Assembly: GCA_900549865.1 (NCBI GenBank)
Contig: URPU01000033.1
Location: forward strand, 1 to 23,103
Reading direction: 5' to 3'
From: an uncultured Eubacteriales bacterium
Lineage (GTDB): Bacteria > Bacillota > Clostridia > Oscillospirales > Oscillospiraceae
Length of the DNA stretch: 23,103 nucleotides
Of this stretch, positions 13,321-21,780 are shown one piece after another (the stretch's first letter is position 1; every line of letters starts with the position of its first letter). The position numbers and the translations under genes are program-made. The notes below the pieces were generated by a model. It worked only from the letters and a program-made list of their open reading frames with translations. It was not told the DNA's origin and ran no database searches.

Positions 13321-14505
13321 ATGGGCATAAAGCTGGATTACTCTGATGTGAAATTCAAAAACGACGGGAGGCTAAAGCTTCTCATCATCGTCGGCACGCG
13401 CCCGGAGATAATCCGCCTTGCCGCCGTCATCGGCAAGTGCCGGCAGTATTTTGACTGCATTCTCGCCCATACCGGGCAGAACTATGACTATAACCTCAAC
13501 GGCGTGTTTTTCCGCGATCTCGGCATCGCCGCGCCGGAGGTGTATATGGACGCCGCCGGCGGCGACCTCGGCGAGACGGTGGGCAGCATCATCAACTGCT
13601 CGTATAAGCTCATGGTGCAGACGCGCCCTGACGCGCTGCTCATCCTCGGCGATACGAACTCCTGCCTTTCCTCCATCGCGGCGAAGCGTCTGCATATCCC
13701 CATCTTCCACATGGAGGCCGGCAACCGCTGTAAGGACGAGTGCCTTCCCGAGGAAACGAACCGCCGCATCGTCGATATAATATCCGACGTGAACATGGCC
13801 TATTCCGAGCATGCCCGCCGCTATCTCATTGAGTGCGGCCTCCCGAAGGAGCGCACCTATGTCACGGGTTCACCAATGGCGGAGGTGCTGCATACCAATC
13901 TTGAAAATATAGAGGCTTCGGATATCCACGCCCGCCTCGGGCTTGAAAAGGGAAAGTATATCCTTCTTTCCGCCCACCGCGAGGAAAATATAGACACCGA
14001 GAAGAACTTCACCTCTCTTTTCACCGCCGTAAACAAAATGGCGGAGAAGTACGATATGCCAATACTCTACTCCTGCCATCCGCGTTCAGCGAAGCGGCTG
14101 GAGAGCAGCGGCTTCGTCCTCGACCGGCGCGTGATCCGGCATGAGCCTCTCGGCTTTTTCGATTATAACGCTCTTCAGATGAATGCTTTCGCCGTCGTCT
14201 CCGACAGCGGCACCCTGCCGGAGGAGAGCAGCTTCTTCCTCTCCGTCGGGAGGCCCTTCCCGGCCGTGTGCATCCGCACCAGCACGGAGCGCCCCGAGGC
14301 GCTTGACAAGGGCTGCTTCATCCTCGCCGGTATCGACGAAAGGTCGCTGCTCCAGGCGGTCGATACGGCGGTCAGCATGAATATGAACGGCGATAACGGA
14401 GTGCCCGTGCCGGACTATGTGGAGGAAAACGTCTCTTCCAAGGTCGTCCGGCTGATACAGTCGTACACGGGCGTCGTCGATAAAATGGTGTGGAGAAAGT
14501 ACTGA
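13321..14505 (+). CDS. capG: CapG (FnlC) UDP-L-TalNAc 2-epimerase
   Basis: 394 residues from ATG 13321; GAGGAG lies eight bases upstream, and an in-frame GTG six bases earlier overlaps the capF stop. It is related to UDP-GlcNAc 2-epimerase: GTRPEI (25-30), HTGQNYDYNLNGVFF, and HMEAGNRCKDECLPEETNRR, the last being the form seen in FnlC/CapG rather than WecB. It turns UDP-N-acetyl-L-talosamine into UDP-N-acetyl-L-fucosamine, the last step of the CapE-F-G route. A second, WecB-type epimerase starts at 23004, so the two related enzymes serve different sugars. High confidence from motifs and context. Confidence 0.93.
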   Translation: MGIKLDYSDVKFKNDGRLKLLIIVGTRPEIIRLAAVIGKCRQYFDCILAHTGQNYDYNLNGVFFRDLGIAAPEVYMDAAGGDLGETVGSIINCSYKLMVQTRPDALLILGDTNSCLSSIAAKRLHIPIFHMEAGNRCKDECLPEETNRRIVDIISDVNMAYSEHARRYLIECGLPKERTYVTGSPMAEVLHTNLENIEASDIHARLGLEKGKYILLSAHREENIDTEKNFTSLFTAVNKMAEKYDMPILYSCHPRSAKRLESSGFVLDRRVIRHEPLGFFDYNALQMNAFAVVSDSGTLPEESSFFLSVGRPFPAVCIRTSTERPEALDKGCFILAGIDERSLLQAVDTAVSMNMNGDNGVPVPDYVEENVSSKVVRLIQSYTGVVDKMVWRKY

Positions 14506-14527
14506 TATTTGCGTTGCAGGTCACAAG

Positions 14528-15748
14528 ATGAGAGTTTTGTATATAGATTCCGTGTGCAAAAGCGGCAGCACCGGCAAGATAGTTTACGCCCTTTATACCG
14601 CCGTGAATGAAAACGGCGGCGAGGCAGCGGTGTGCTATGGCCGCGGCGCGGATGTTGATGAAAAGAATATCTTCAAGTTCGGCCTGCGGTGGGAGACGGC
14701 GCTGCACGCGGCGCTCACGCGTGTCACGGGGCTGACGGGCTGCTTCTCCTTCTTCTCCACGCGGCGTCTGCTGCGCTTTATGGACGAATTCAAGCCCGAC
14801 ATTGTCCACCTGCATGAGCCGCATGCATATTTCGTTGATCTGAAGCCGCTTTTCGAGTATTTCACAGCTCATAGTATACCACTGGTATACACCTTTCACT
14901 GTGAATTTGCCTATACGGGAAAGTGCGGCTTTGCAAACGGCTGCACGCGCTGGCAGACAGGCTGCGGCCATTGCCCGGCGCTGCGCGAATATCCCAAAAC
15001 GCTCTTTTTCGACTTCACGGCGCAGATGTGGCGCGAAAAGCGCGCGCTTCTGTTGGGACAGAACATGGTCATTTGCACGCCGTCGGAGTGGCTGGCGGCG
15101 CGGGTGCGGCAGTCCTTCCTCTCCGGCTTTGATGTGCGCGTCGTTAGAAACGGCATCGATACCGCGCTTTTCCGCCCGCGGCCGTATGCGCATCTGCGCG
15201 AACGGCACAGCCTGACGGATGAAAGGGTCGTGCTTGCCGTCGCACCGTATATTATGGAGGCGCGCAAGGGCGGGCGTGACGTGCTGCGTCTGGCGGAGAG
15301 CATGAAGGACGACAACGTGCGCTTCATAATTATCGGCGTGGACGATCTGAACGAGAGCTTCCCGGACAATGTCATTGCCCTCGGCAGGACGGAAAACCAG
15401 CAGGAGCTTGCTGAGTACTACTCGATGGCGGACGTTTTCGTGATATGCTCCGCAATGGAGAATCTGCCCACCACGTGTCTTGAGGCGCTGTGCTGCGGCA
15501 CGCCCGTCGCCGGGTTCGCCTCCGGCGGCACGGCGGAGACCGCGCCTGCTCCCCTCGGGCGCTTCTGCGCCCCCGGCGATATCTGCGCCCTGCGCGATAA
15601 TGTGCGGGCGCTCTTGGCTGCGCCGCCCGCGGCACAGGAGTTTGACACCGCGCGGGAGAGGTATTCCATGGGGCGGATGTACGCGGAATATGATAAAATT
15701 TACCGCGCCCTTCTTGAAAAGAACAGCGCGGACGAGCTTGGGAGTTGA
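14528..15748 (+). CDS. GT4 glycosyltransferase with Cys-rich insert
   Basis: 406 residues, GT-B fold. The N terminus is MRVLYIDSVCKSGSTGKIVYAL; FKPDIVHLHEPH precedes a Cys-rich stretch (H124, C125, C133, C139, C146, C149), a pattern seen in GT4 enzymes of colanic-acid and capsule clusters that may hold a metal or disulfides. The donor half has ICTPSEWLAARV, RNGIDTALFRP and E311-x7-E319 (ENLPTTCLE), the canonical retaining GT4 signature. It sits 22 bases after capG, so it is likely to act on or next to the fucosamine residue. Donor and linkage cannot be read from sequence. Confidence 0.88.
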   Translation: MRVLYIDSVCKSGSTGKIVYALYTAVNENGGEAAVCYGRGADVDEKNIFKFGLRWETALHAALTRVTGLTGCFSFFSTRRLLRFMDEFKPDIVHLHEPHAYFVDLKPLFEYFTAHSIPLVYTFHCEFAYTGKCGFANGCTRWQTGCGHCPALREYPKTLFFDFTAQMWREKRALLLGQNMVICTPSEWLAARVRQSFLSGFDVRVVRNGIDTALFRPRPYAHLRERHSLTDERVVLAVAPYIMEARKGGRDVLRLAESMKDDNVRFIIIGVDDLNESFPDNVIALGRTENQQELAEYYSMADVFVICSAMENLPTTCLEALCCGTPVAGFASGGTAETAPAPLGRFCAPGDICALRDNVRALLAAPPAAQEFDTARERYSMGRMYAEYDKIYRALLEKNSADELGS

Positions 15749-15753
15749 CAGCT

Positions 15754-16902
15754 ATGGAAAAGGACAGAGCATCGCGCAAGTTTCAGCGCTGCACCTGCTG
15801 CGTCATGGATACGACGGACAGCCGTATAGTCTTTGACGAAAACGGCGTGTGCGACTATTGCAGCGATTATTACAAGAACATCCTCCCCGCGTGGCGGGCA
15901 AAGCTGGAGGATGAGACGCTTCTTGCCCGCACGGCGGCGGAGATAAAGAAAAACACCGCCGGGCAGAAGTATAACTGCATCATCGGCCTTTCCGGCGGCG
16001 TTGACAGCTCATACCTGTGCTATGTCGCCAAGGAACTTATGGGTCTCAACCCCCTGTGCTATGTGTGCGACACGGGCTGGAACCTCAAGGTCGCCGACGA
16101 TAATATAAAGCGCATCACCGAGGCTCTTGAGCTGGACGTGTATACGGAGACCGTCGATTGGGAAGAGATGAAAGACCTCCAGACGGCGTTTCTCAAGTCG
16201 CAGGTGCCGTATCAGGACCTGCCGCAGGATCACGCCATCTTTGCAGGGCTTTATAACTACGCCGTCAGCCACGGCATAAGATACGTGCTTACGGGCGCGA
16301 ACAGCGCCACAGAATGCATCCGTCCGCCTATAGAGTGGGTGTATCAGAACGACCTGCGACTCATAAAGGACATTCACAAAAGATTCGGCAAGATAAAGCT
16401 TAAAAACTTCCCCATGTGCAGCATGGTCAAATACAGGCTCTATTATCCTCTGTTCAAGGGGATGAAGCGCGTCGCCCCGCTTGATATGGTGGAGTATGAC
16501 AAGGAAAAGGTCAAGGCTTTCCTCACGGAGCGCTTCGGCTGGGAGGCCTATGCCAATAAGCATTATGAGGATGTGTTCACCCGTTTTTACGAGGGGTATT
16601 ATCTGCCGCACAAGTTCGGCTACGATAAGCGAAAATGCTATCTCTCCAATGAGATCCTTGCCGGCACGAAGGCGCGCGAGGATGCGCTCATCGAACTTGA
16701 GCAGCCCGGCTATGACGAACAGACCATGCGCGCTGACCTTGAGTATATCGCAGCGAAGCTGGACATGAGCGCCGCGCAGCTTGAAGCGCTTATAGAAGGG
16801 GAGAACAAGACTTTCCGCGATTATAAGAACAGCTGGGGGCTTATCCGGCTTGGCACGGTCATTCTGCGCGCGCTGGGCGCGGAGAAGAAAAAATTCCGCT
16901 GA
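15754..16902 (+). CDS. wbuX: N-acetyl sugar amidotransferase (WbpG/WbuX/PseA type)
   Basis: 382 residues from ATG 15754 (GGGAG nine bases upstream; an in-frame TTG at 15745 overlaps the previous stop and is unlikely). An N-terminal zinc knuckle, C13-x2-C16 and C33-x2-C36, precedes the PP-loop SGGVDS (80-85) of the N-type ATP pyrophosphatases. The C-terminal part (YYLPHKFGYDKRKCYLSNEI) matches the sugar amidotransferase family of LPS and flagellin pathways. These enzymes use ATP and ammonia to turn an N-acetyl group into an acetamidino group. WbpG and WbuX usually work with HisH- and HisF-like partners that supply ammonia; none is in the window. Next to capE-F-G, the probable product is N-acetimidoyl-L-fucosamine (FucNAm), as in E. 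coli O145. Family firm; substrate inferred. Confidence 0.88.
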   Translation: MEKDRASRKFQRCTCCVMDTTDSRIVFDENGVCDYCSDYYKNILPAWRAKLEDETLLARTAAEIKKNTAGQKYNCIIGLSGGVDSSYLCYVAKELMGLNPLCYVCDTGWNLKVADDNIKRITEALELDVYTETVDWEEMKDLQTAFLKSQVPYQDLPQDHAIFAGLYNYAVSHGIRYVLTGANSATECIRPPIEWVYQNDLRLIKDIHKRFGKIKLKNFPMCSMVKYRLYYPLFKGMKRVAPLDMVEYDKEKVKAFLTERFGWEAYANKHYEDVFTRFYEGYYLPHKFGYDKRKCYLSNEILAGTKAREDALIELEQPGYDEQTMRADLEYIAAKLDMSAAQLEALIEGENKTFRDYKNSWGLIRLGTVILRALGAEKKKFR

Positions 16903-16935
16903 ATTCGGGCAGAACGGCGTAATGGGAGCGCACTG

Positions 16936-18138
16936 ATGAAAATAGTTCAGATAGAGGATTTCTTCCACCCGGACGCGGGTTATAAAATAAATATCCTTTC
17001 AAAATATTTTGCCCGCATGGGGCATGAGACGGTCATAATCACGGCGGAACTTGACAAAATGCCGGACTTTCTCACAAGCTTTTTCGGACGGGATAATATT
17101 GCCGCGCGCGACAGGGAGTATGAGCAGAACTACGGCGTGAAGATAATCCGCCGCCCCATATGGGCCTACGTCAGCGGCCGCGCCATATTTAAAGACGACC
17201 TTGCAAAGCTCGTCAACTCGCTTCACCCGGATGTGCTCTATGTCCACGGCAACGACACCGCCGTCGGAATGTGGCTCCTGCGCCACCGCGACCGGCTGTG
17301 CTGCCCCATGGTCATGGACAACCACATGGTCGAAATGGCCTCGCAGAACCCGCTGAGGAAACTTTACCGCGCGTATTACCGGCGCTTCATCGCGCCAATA
17401 ATCATCAAAAATGAGATACCCGTCATCCGCGCCATGAACGACGATTATGTCGAAAGGTGCCTTGGTGTGCCGCTGTCGCTCTCGCCGTGGATATCCTACG
17501 GCTCGGATATGCTGCTGTTCCACCCGGACAAGGCGGCTGGCGCGGAATTCAGACGGGAAAACGGCATTGCACAGGACGCGCTTGTGGTGCTGTTTGCCGG
17601 CAAGTTTGACGAGTCCAAGGGCGGGATGCTCCTGGCGGAGCTGACCTGCCGCGAGATAAGCTCCCCGCGCGAGATAGTCTACGTCATGATCGGCAACGCC
17701 GTGGGTGACTACGGCGCGGCAGTGGAAAAGCGCTTCTCCGAAAGCCACAGCAGGGTCCTGCGCTTCCCCACGCAGAAGTACTCCCAGCTCGCGCGCTTTT
17801 ATCAGGCGGCCGACATCGGCCTCATCGCAAAGCAGGCCAGCCTCAACTTCTTCGATATGGAGGCCTGCGGCGTGCCCATGCTGTCTGAGGATAATAATCT
17901 CAACGCCGCGCGTTCAGACTGCGGCAACGGCTGGCTTTTCCGGCCCGACGATGCGGACGATTTTGCAGCCAAGCTTGAAATGATAGTGAACCTTGACGGC
18001 AAGGAGCTTGAAAAGGCTTCCGAAAACGCGTATAACTTTGTAAAGGAAAATTACGACTATTATAAAAAAGCCCTTGAGTATATGGATATAATCCAGAAAG
18101 TGTACGACAGGGGAAAGAACGGCACGGGGAGAGGATAA
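16936..18138 (+). CDS. GT4 glycosyltransferase
   Basis: 400 residues, GT-B fold with N-terminal MKIVQIEDFFHPDAGYKINILSKY and LHPDVLYVHGND, and donor half starting LVVLFAGKFDESKGG. The usual EX7E motif is replaced by KQASLNFFDMEACGVPML, keeping only the second Glu, so donor binding may differ from classical members. GGGAG lies seven bases before ATG. It follows the amidotransferase gene by 33 bases and overlaps the next transferase by one base (TAATG). Role: addition of one sugar to the lipid-linked repeat unit on the cytoplasmic side; donor unknown. Confidence 0.85.
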   Translation: MKIVQIEDFFHPDAGYKINILSKYFARMGHETVIITAELDKMPDFLTSFFGRDNIAARDREYEQNYGVKIIRRPIWAYVSGRAIFKDDLAKLVNSLHPDVLYVHGNDTAVGMWLLRHRDRLCCPMVMDNHMVEMASQNPLRKLYRAYYRRFIAPIIIKNEIPVIRAMNDDYVERCLGVPLSLSPWISYGSDMLLFHPDKAAGAEFRRENGIAQDALVVLFAGKFDESKGGMLLAELTCREISSPREIVYVMIGNAVGDYGAAVEKRFSESHSRVLRFPTQKYSQLARFYQAADIGLIAKQASLNFFDMEACGVPMLSEDNNLNAARSDCGNGWLFRPDDADDFAAKLEMIVNLDGKELEKASENAYNFVKENYDYYKKALEYMDIIQKVYDRGKNGTGRG

Positions 18139-19307
18139 TGAACATTCTCGTTGTTGCGGCGTATGGGCTTTACGCCGACTATGGCGCGTCCTTCGTGCAC
18201 AGTCAGGCAAAGGAATATGTCCGGGCGGGGCATCGCGTCCGCGCGGTCATCCCGGTCGCTATCGGCAAGCGCCTGCCCGGTGCCGGGCGAATCAGTGCAC
18301 CTGTCACGCGCCGCGTGCAGGACGGCGTGGAGATATACTACCTGCGCTATCCGTCGCTCGGGCATTTCGGGGAGAACAGCTTTAACCCAGCCTCGGCGCA
18401 GCTTACGGCGCGCATTTTCATGGGGGCGCTTCTGCGCGGCTTCGCGCCGGATGTCATACATGCCCACGCAATTCTCTTTGCCGGGCGCATTGCCTGCGAT
18501 ATCGGCACGCACTGCGGCGCGCCGGTGGTCATAACCACTCACGGCGGCGATACCGACCTTGCGCTCACCCCGCGTGAGAACGCGCGCGCGGCGCGTATAT
18601 GCAGCGCGGCGGCCTGCGTCGCCGCAGTCAGCGGCGTGTACGCGAAAAAAACGCGGCGCATCGGCGGCAGCGCACCTGTGGTGTGTATCCTCAACGGCTT
18701 CAACGCCGTGAACGTGCGCCCCGCCCCCAAAAAGCGCCGCAGCATCATTCAGGTCTGCTATCTCACGGCGCGCAAGCATGTGGACGTCAGCCTTGCGGCA
18801 GTGGCGCGGCTTTGCAGGAAGTATGACGGCATCAGCTTCACCGTCGTCGGCAGCGGCGTGGAGCGCGCCGGGCTTGAAAAGCTCGCTCATGAGCTGGGGC
18901 TTGACGGGTGCGTGGAATTCTGCGGCTTCCTGCCGAACGACGAGACCATGGCGCGCATGGCGCAAAGTGAGATATTCCTCCTGCCCAGTGTGGATGAAGG
19001 CTTCGGCATCGCGTATATCGAGGCCATGGCCTCCGGCTGCGTCGCCATAGGCACGCAGGGGGAGGGAATATCCTCCGTCATCACCTCGGGCGAGAACGGC
19101 TTCCTTGTGCCGCCGCTGGACGCGGACGCGATAGCAGCAGTCATTGCACGCTGCTTCGACGAGCCGGAGTACGCCTCCGGCGTTGCCGAAAAAGGCCGCG
19201 AGAGCGCCATGAGCCTGACGTGGGAGAGGAACGCCGCGGAGTATATTGCGCTTTTTGAAAAAATACTGAACGGTGAGAGGATCACTGCGGATGGAGCGGA
19301 ATTGTAA
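18138..19307 (+). CDS. GT4 glycosyltransferase, classical EX7E type
   Basis: 389 residues. N-terminal half: MNILVVAAYGLYADYGASFVHSQAKEY, DVIHAHAILFAGRIA, TTHGGDTDL and an NGFNAVNVRP hinge. Donor half: VCYLTARKHVDVSL, FTVVGSGVERAGLEKLA, and E287-x7-E295 (EGFGIAYIE) followed by GCVAIGTQGEGI. This is a complete retaining GT4. Its start overlaps the previous stop by one base and its end overlaps the GT2 gene by 17 bases, showing tight coupling. The longest antisense frame here (18060-19334) is longer than the gene but shows no protein family features. Donor unknown. Confidence 0.9.
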   Translation: MNILVVAAYGLYADYGASFVHSQAKEYVRAGHRVRAVIPVAIGKRLPGAGRISAPVTRRVQDGVEIYYLRYPSLGHFGENSFNPASAQLTARIFMGALLRGFAPDVIHAHAILFAGRIACDIGTHCGAPVVITTHGGDTDLALTPRENARAARICSAAACVAAVSGVYAKKTRRIGGSAPVVCILNGFNAVNVRPAPKKRRSIIQVCYLTARKHVDVSLAAVARLCRKYDGISFTVVGSGVERAGLEKLAHELGLDGCVEFCGFLPNDETMARMAQSEIFLLPSVDEGFGIAYIEAMASGCVAIGTQGEGISSVITSGENGFLVPPLDADAIAAVIARCFDEPEYASGVAEKGRESAMSLTWERNAAEYIALFEKILNGERITADGAEL

Positions 19308-20298
19308 GGTCAGCATAATATGCGCCGTGTTCAACCATGAAAAATATATCCGTCAGGCGCTGGACAGCTTCCTGTGCCAGAAAACGGACTTCAAATATGA
19401 GATAGTCATAACGGACGACGCCTCCACGGACGGGTCTGCTGCCATGATCCGTGAGTACGCGGAAAAGTACCCGGATATCATTGTGCCGATATTTTTTGAG
19501 GAAAATATGTATTCAAAAAATATCCCCGTTGTGCCGGAGTACGCCATACCCGCCGCGCGCGGCGAATACCTTGCCTTCTGCGAGGGGGACGATTACTGGA
19601 CGGATCCTGAAAAGCTCAGCATTCAGGCCGCATGGCTGGATGCGCACCCGGACTATTCCGCCTGCGTGCACAACACCATGAACTATTACTGCGACACCGG
19701 CCGAGAAGTGCCGTACAACACACGCTATCACGGCGACAGGGATCTCGGCTTTGCCGACGTCGTCAACGGCGTTGGCGGAGTGTTCCATACAAGCTCTGTC
19801 ATGGCGCGCGCGTCGCTGTTCCGCGAACTGCCGGATTACTGCGTCGTGTCGGAAAAGCACGGCGTGGGCGATCATCCCCGCGCCATCATGTTCGCCCTCA
19901 GCGGTAAGATAAGATATATCGACAGATTCATGTCTGTCTACCGCAACAACAGCACGCCCACCGCGTGGACGACGCGCATACGCGAAAACGCGTTTTTGGT
20001 GGACAGGCTCACCGGCGCTGTGGAGATGTACACCGCGGCGCTCGGCCACGTCGAGGGTGAGGATAAAAAGCTGCTTGAGCAGACGCTGCACCGCTACGAG
20101 TGGGAGCTTTTGCAGGCCAAGGGCGAATACGCCGAAATGCGCCGGGAGCCTTACCGCACGATAACGAAACAGCGCGGCCTCGTTCAGACGCTCTGGCTCG
20201 ACTTTAAGCAGTATTTCCCGGAACTGTACTGCCTTTATATGAAAGCGCGCGGCATGGAAAACGGGATACCGGAAAAGCTGCGCAAGGATAAAAGATGA
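19291..20298 (+). CDS. GT2 glycosyltransferase
   Basis: 335 residues from ATG 19291 (AGAGG ten bases upstream; an in-frame GTG 18 bases earlier is possible). It has the GT-A fold: CKVSIICAVFNHEKYIRQALDSF, the nucleotide-binding Asp residues D42, D43 and D47 (TDDASTDGS), and the metal-binding EGDDYW (98-103). GGVFHTSSVMAR and PRAIMFALSGKIRYIDRFMSVYR lie in the acceptor half. It is an inverting family member with no membrane span. It overlaps the previous GT4 by 17 bases and the flippase gene by four, and probably adds the last sugar or a branch before export. Donor unknown. Confidence 0.88.
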   Translation: MERNCKVSIICAVFNHEKYIRQALDSFLCQKTDFKYEIVITDDASTDGSAAMIREYAEKYPDIIVPIFFEENMYSKNIPVVPEYAIPAARGEYLAFCEGDDYWTDPEKLSIQAAWLDAHPDYSACVHNTMNYYCDTGREVPYNTRYHGDRDLGFADVVNGVGGVFHTSSVMARASLFRELPDYCVVSEKHGVGDHPRAIMFALSGKIRYIDRFMSVYRNNSTPTAWTTRIRENAFLVDRLTGAVEMYTAALGHVEGEDKKLLEQTLHRYEWELLQAKGEYAEMRREPYRTITKQRGLVQTLWLDFKQYFPELYCLYMKARGMENGIPEKLRKDKR

Positions 20299-21725
20299 AC
20301 AAGAAGGTCTTTTCAAACTTCATATGGCGCTTTGCTGAGCGCTGCGGCGCGCAGGGCGTGACCTTCATCGTGTCGATAATCCTTGCCCGCGTGCTCGACC
20401 CCGCGGTATACGGCACCGTGGCGCTGGTGACGGTGTTCACCTCGCTTTTGCAGGTGTTCGTGGACAGCGGCCTCGGCACGGCGCTCATCCAGAAGAAGGA
20501 CGCAGATGACACGGACTTTTCCACGGTGTTTTTCTTCAATATCGCCGTGTGCCTCGTCATATATGCGCTCATGTTCGCGCTTGCCCCGGTGATTGCCGCG
20601 TTTTACGGCGACGCTTCGCTCTCCCCGGTGATACGGGTGATGAGTCTTATAATAATCATCTCCGGTGTGAAGAACGTCCAGCAGGCATATGTTTCGCGTA
20701 TGCTGCTGTTCAAACGCTTCTTCTTTGCTACGCTCGGCGGCACGCTTGCCGCGGCGGGGCTTGGGATCTGGATGGCATACAGCGGCTTCGGTGTGTGGGC
20801 GCTCGTCGTGCAGATGCTGTTCAACGCAGCCGTCGATACGGCGATACTGTGGATGACGGTGAAGTGGCGGCCAAAGTCTGCCTTTTCGTTTGAAAGGTTG
20901 AAGGGGCTGTTCTCCTACGGGTGGAAGCTTCTCGCATCCAGCCTTCTTGACACGCTTTATAAGAACCTGCGCACGCTCATCATCGGCAAGAAGTATTCTG
21001 AGGCCGACCTTGCCTTCTATAACCGTGGCGAGCTTTTTCCGCAGCTCATCGTGTCCAATATCAATTCCTCTGTTGACAGCGTCCTTCTGCCGACGCTGTC
21101 GGCAGAGCAGAACAACCGCGAACGCGTGCGCGGCATGACGCGCCGCGCGATAAGCGTCAGTTCCTACATAATGTGGCCGACGATGGCGGGCCTGTGCGTC
21201 TGCGCGGAACCGCTCGTGCGGCTGCTGCTGACGGAAAAGTGGATGGCCTGCGTGCCGTATGTGCGCATCTTCTGCCTGACCTACGCTTTCCAGCCGATAC
21301 ACACGGCGAATCTCAACGCCATAAAGGCTCTCGGCCGCAGCGACCTTTTCCTCAAGCTTGAGGTGATCAAAAAACTCGCGGGCTTTGCGATAATATGTGT
21401 GTCCATGTGGTACGGCGTGATGGCTATGGCGCTGGGGGCGATACTGGATAACTTCCTGTGCCAGATAATAAACGCCTCGCCGAATAAAAGGCTTCTCGGA
21501 TATACCTATGCCCAGCAGCTTCGGGATATATGCCCGTCAATGCTGCTGTCGCTTGGGATGGGCGGCGCGGTGCTGTGCGTGGGCTTTCTCGGTTTGCCGG
21601 ATGTGATCACGCTGTTTATTCAGGTGCCGCTGGGCGCCGCGATATACATCCTCGGGTCGAAGCTGCTGCATTTTGAAAGCTATGAATACGTATTGAACGC
21701 GGCGAAGGCCGTGATAAAAAAATAA
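20295..21725 (+). CDS. wzx: Wzx-type polysaccharide flippase
   Basis: 476-residue membrane protein of the polysaccharide transporter branch of the MOP superfamily (WzxC/TuaB-like). The start NKKVFSNFIWRFAERCGAQGVTFIVSIILARVL followed by Y-G-T-V-A-L-V is typical, as is the loop DSGLGTALIQKKDADDTDFSTVFFFN. Multiple hydrophobic segments (probably 12-14) cover the chain, with YNRGELFPQLIVSNINSSVDSVLLP in the middle. It moves the undecaprenyl-linked repeat unit from the inner to the outer membrane leaflet. It starts inside the GT2 stop codon (ATGA) and ends 55 bases before the dehydrogenase gene. Its partner polymerase (Wzy) was not found in this window. Confidence 0.92.
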   Translation: MNKKVFSNFIWRFAERCGAQGVTFIVSIILARVLDPAVYGTVALVTVFTSLLQVFVDSGLGTALIQKKDADDTDFSTVFFFNIAVCLVIYALMFALAPVIAAFYGDASLSPVIRVMSLIIIISGVKNVQQAYVSRMLLFKRFFFATLGGTLAAAGLGIWMAYSGFGVWALVVQMLFNAAVDTAILWMTVKWRPKSAFSFERLKGLFSYGWKLLASSLLDTLYKNLRTLIIGKKYSEADLAFYNRGELFPQLIVSNINSSVDSVLLPTLSAEQNNRERVRGMTRRAISVSSYIMWPTMAGLCVCAEPLVRLLLTEKWMACVPYVRIFCLTYAFQPIHTANLNAIKALGRSDLFLKLEVIKKLAGFAIICVSMWYGVMAMALGAILDNFLCQIINASPNKRLLGYTYAQQLRDICPSMLLSLGMGGAVLCVGFLGLPDVITLFIQVPLGAAIYILGSKLLHFESYEYVLNAAKAVIKK

Positions 21726-21780
21726 ATCCTTATGCACGACGCGCCGAAAGCGCCGCGCAATACGAAAAAAGGAGAAAGCT

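Noticed and set aside
18060..19334. 424-codon antisense frame, longer than the glycosyltransferase on the other strand
   Set aside because: It has low-complexity Ala/Arg/His-rich composition with no family motif, while the plus strand has a complete GT4 with EX7E. Long antisense frames are expected in GC-rich coding DNA.
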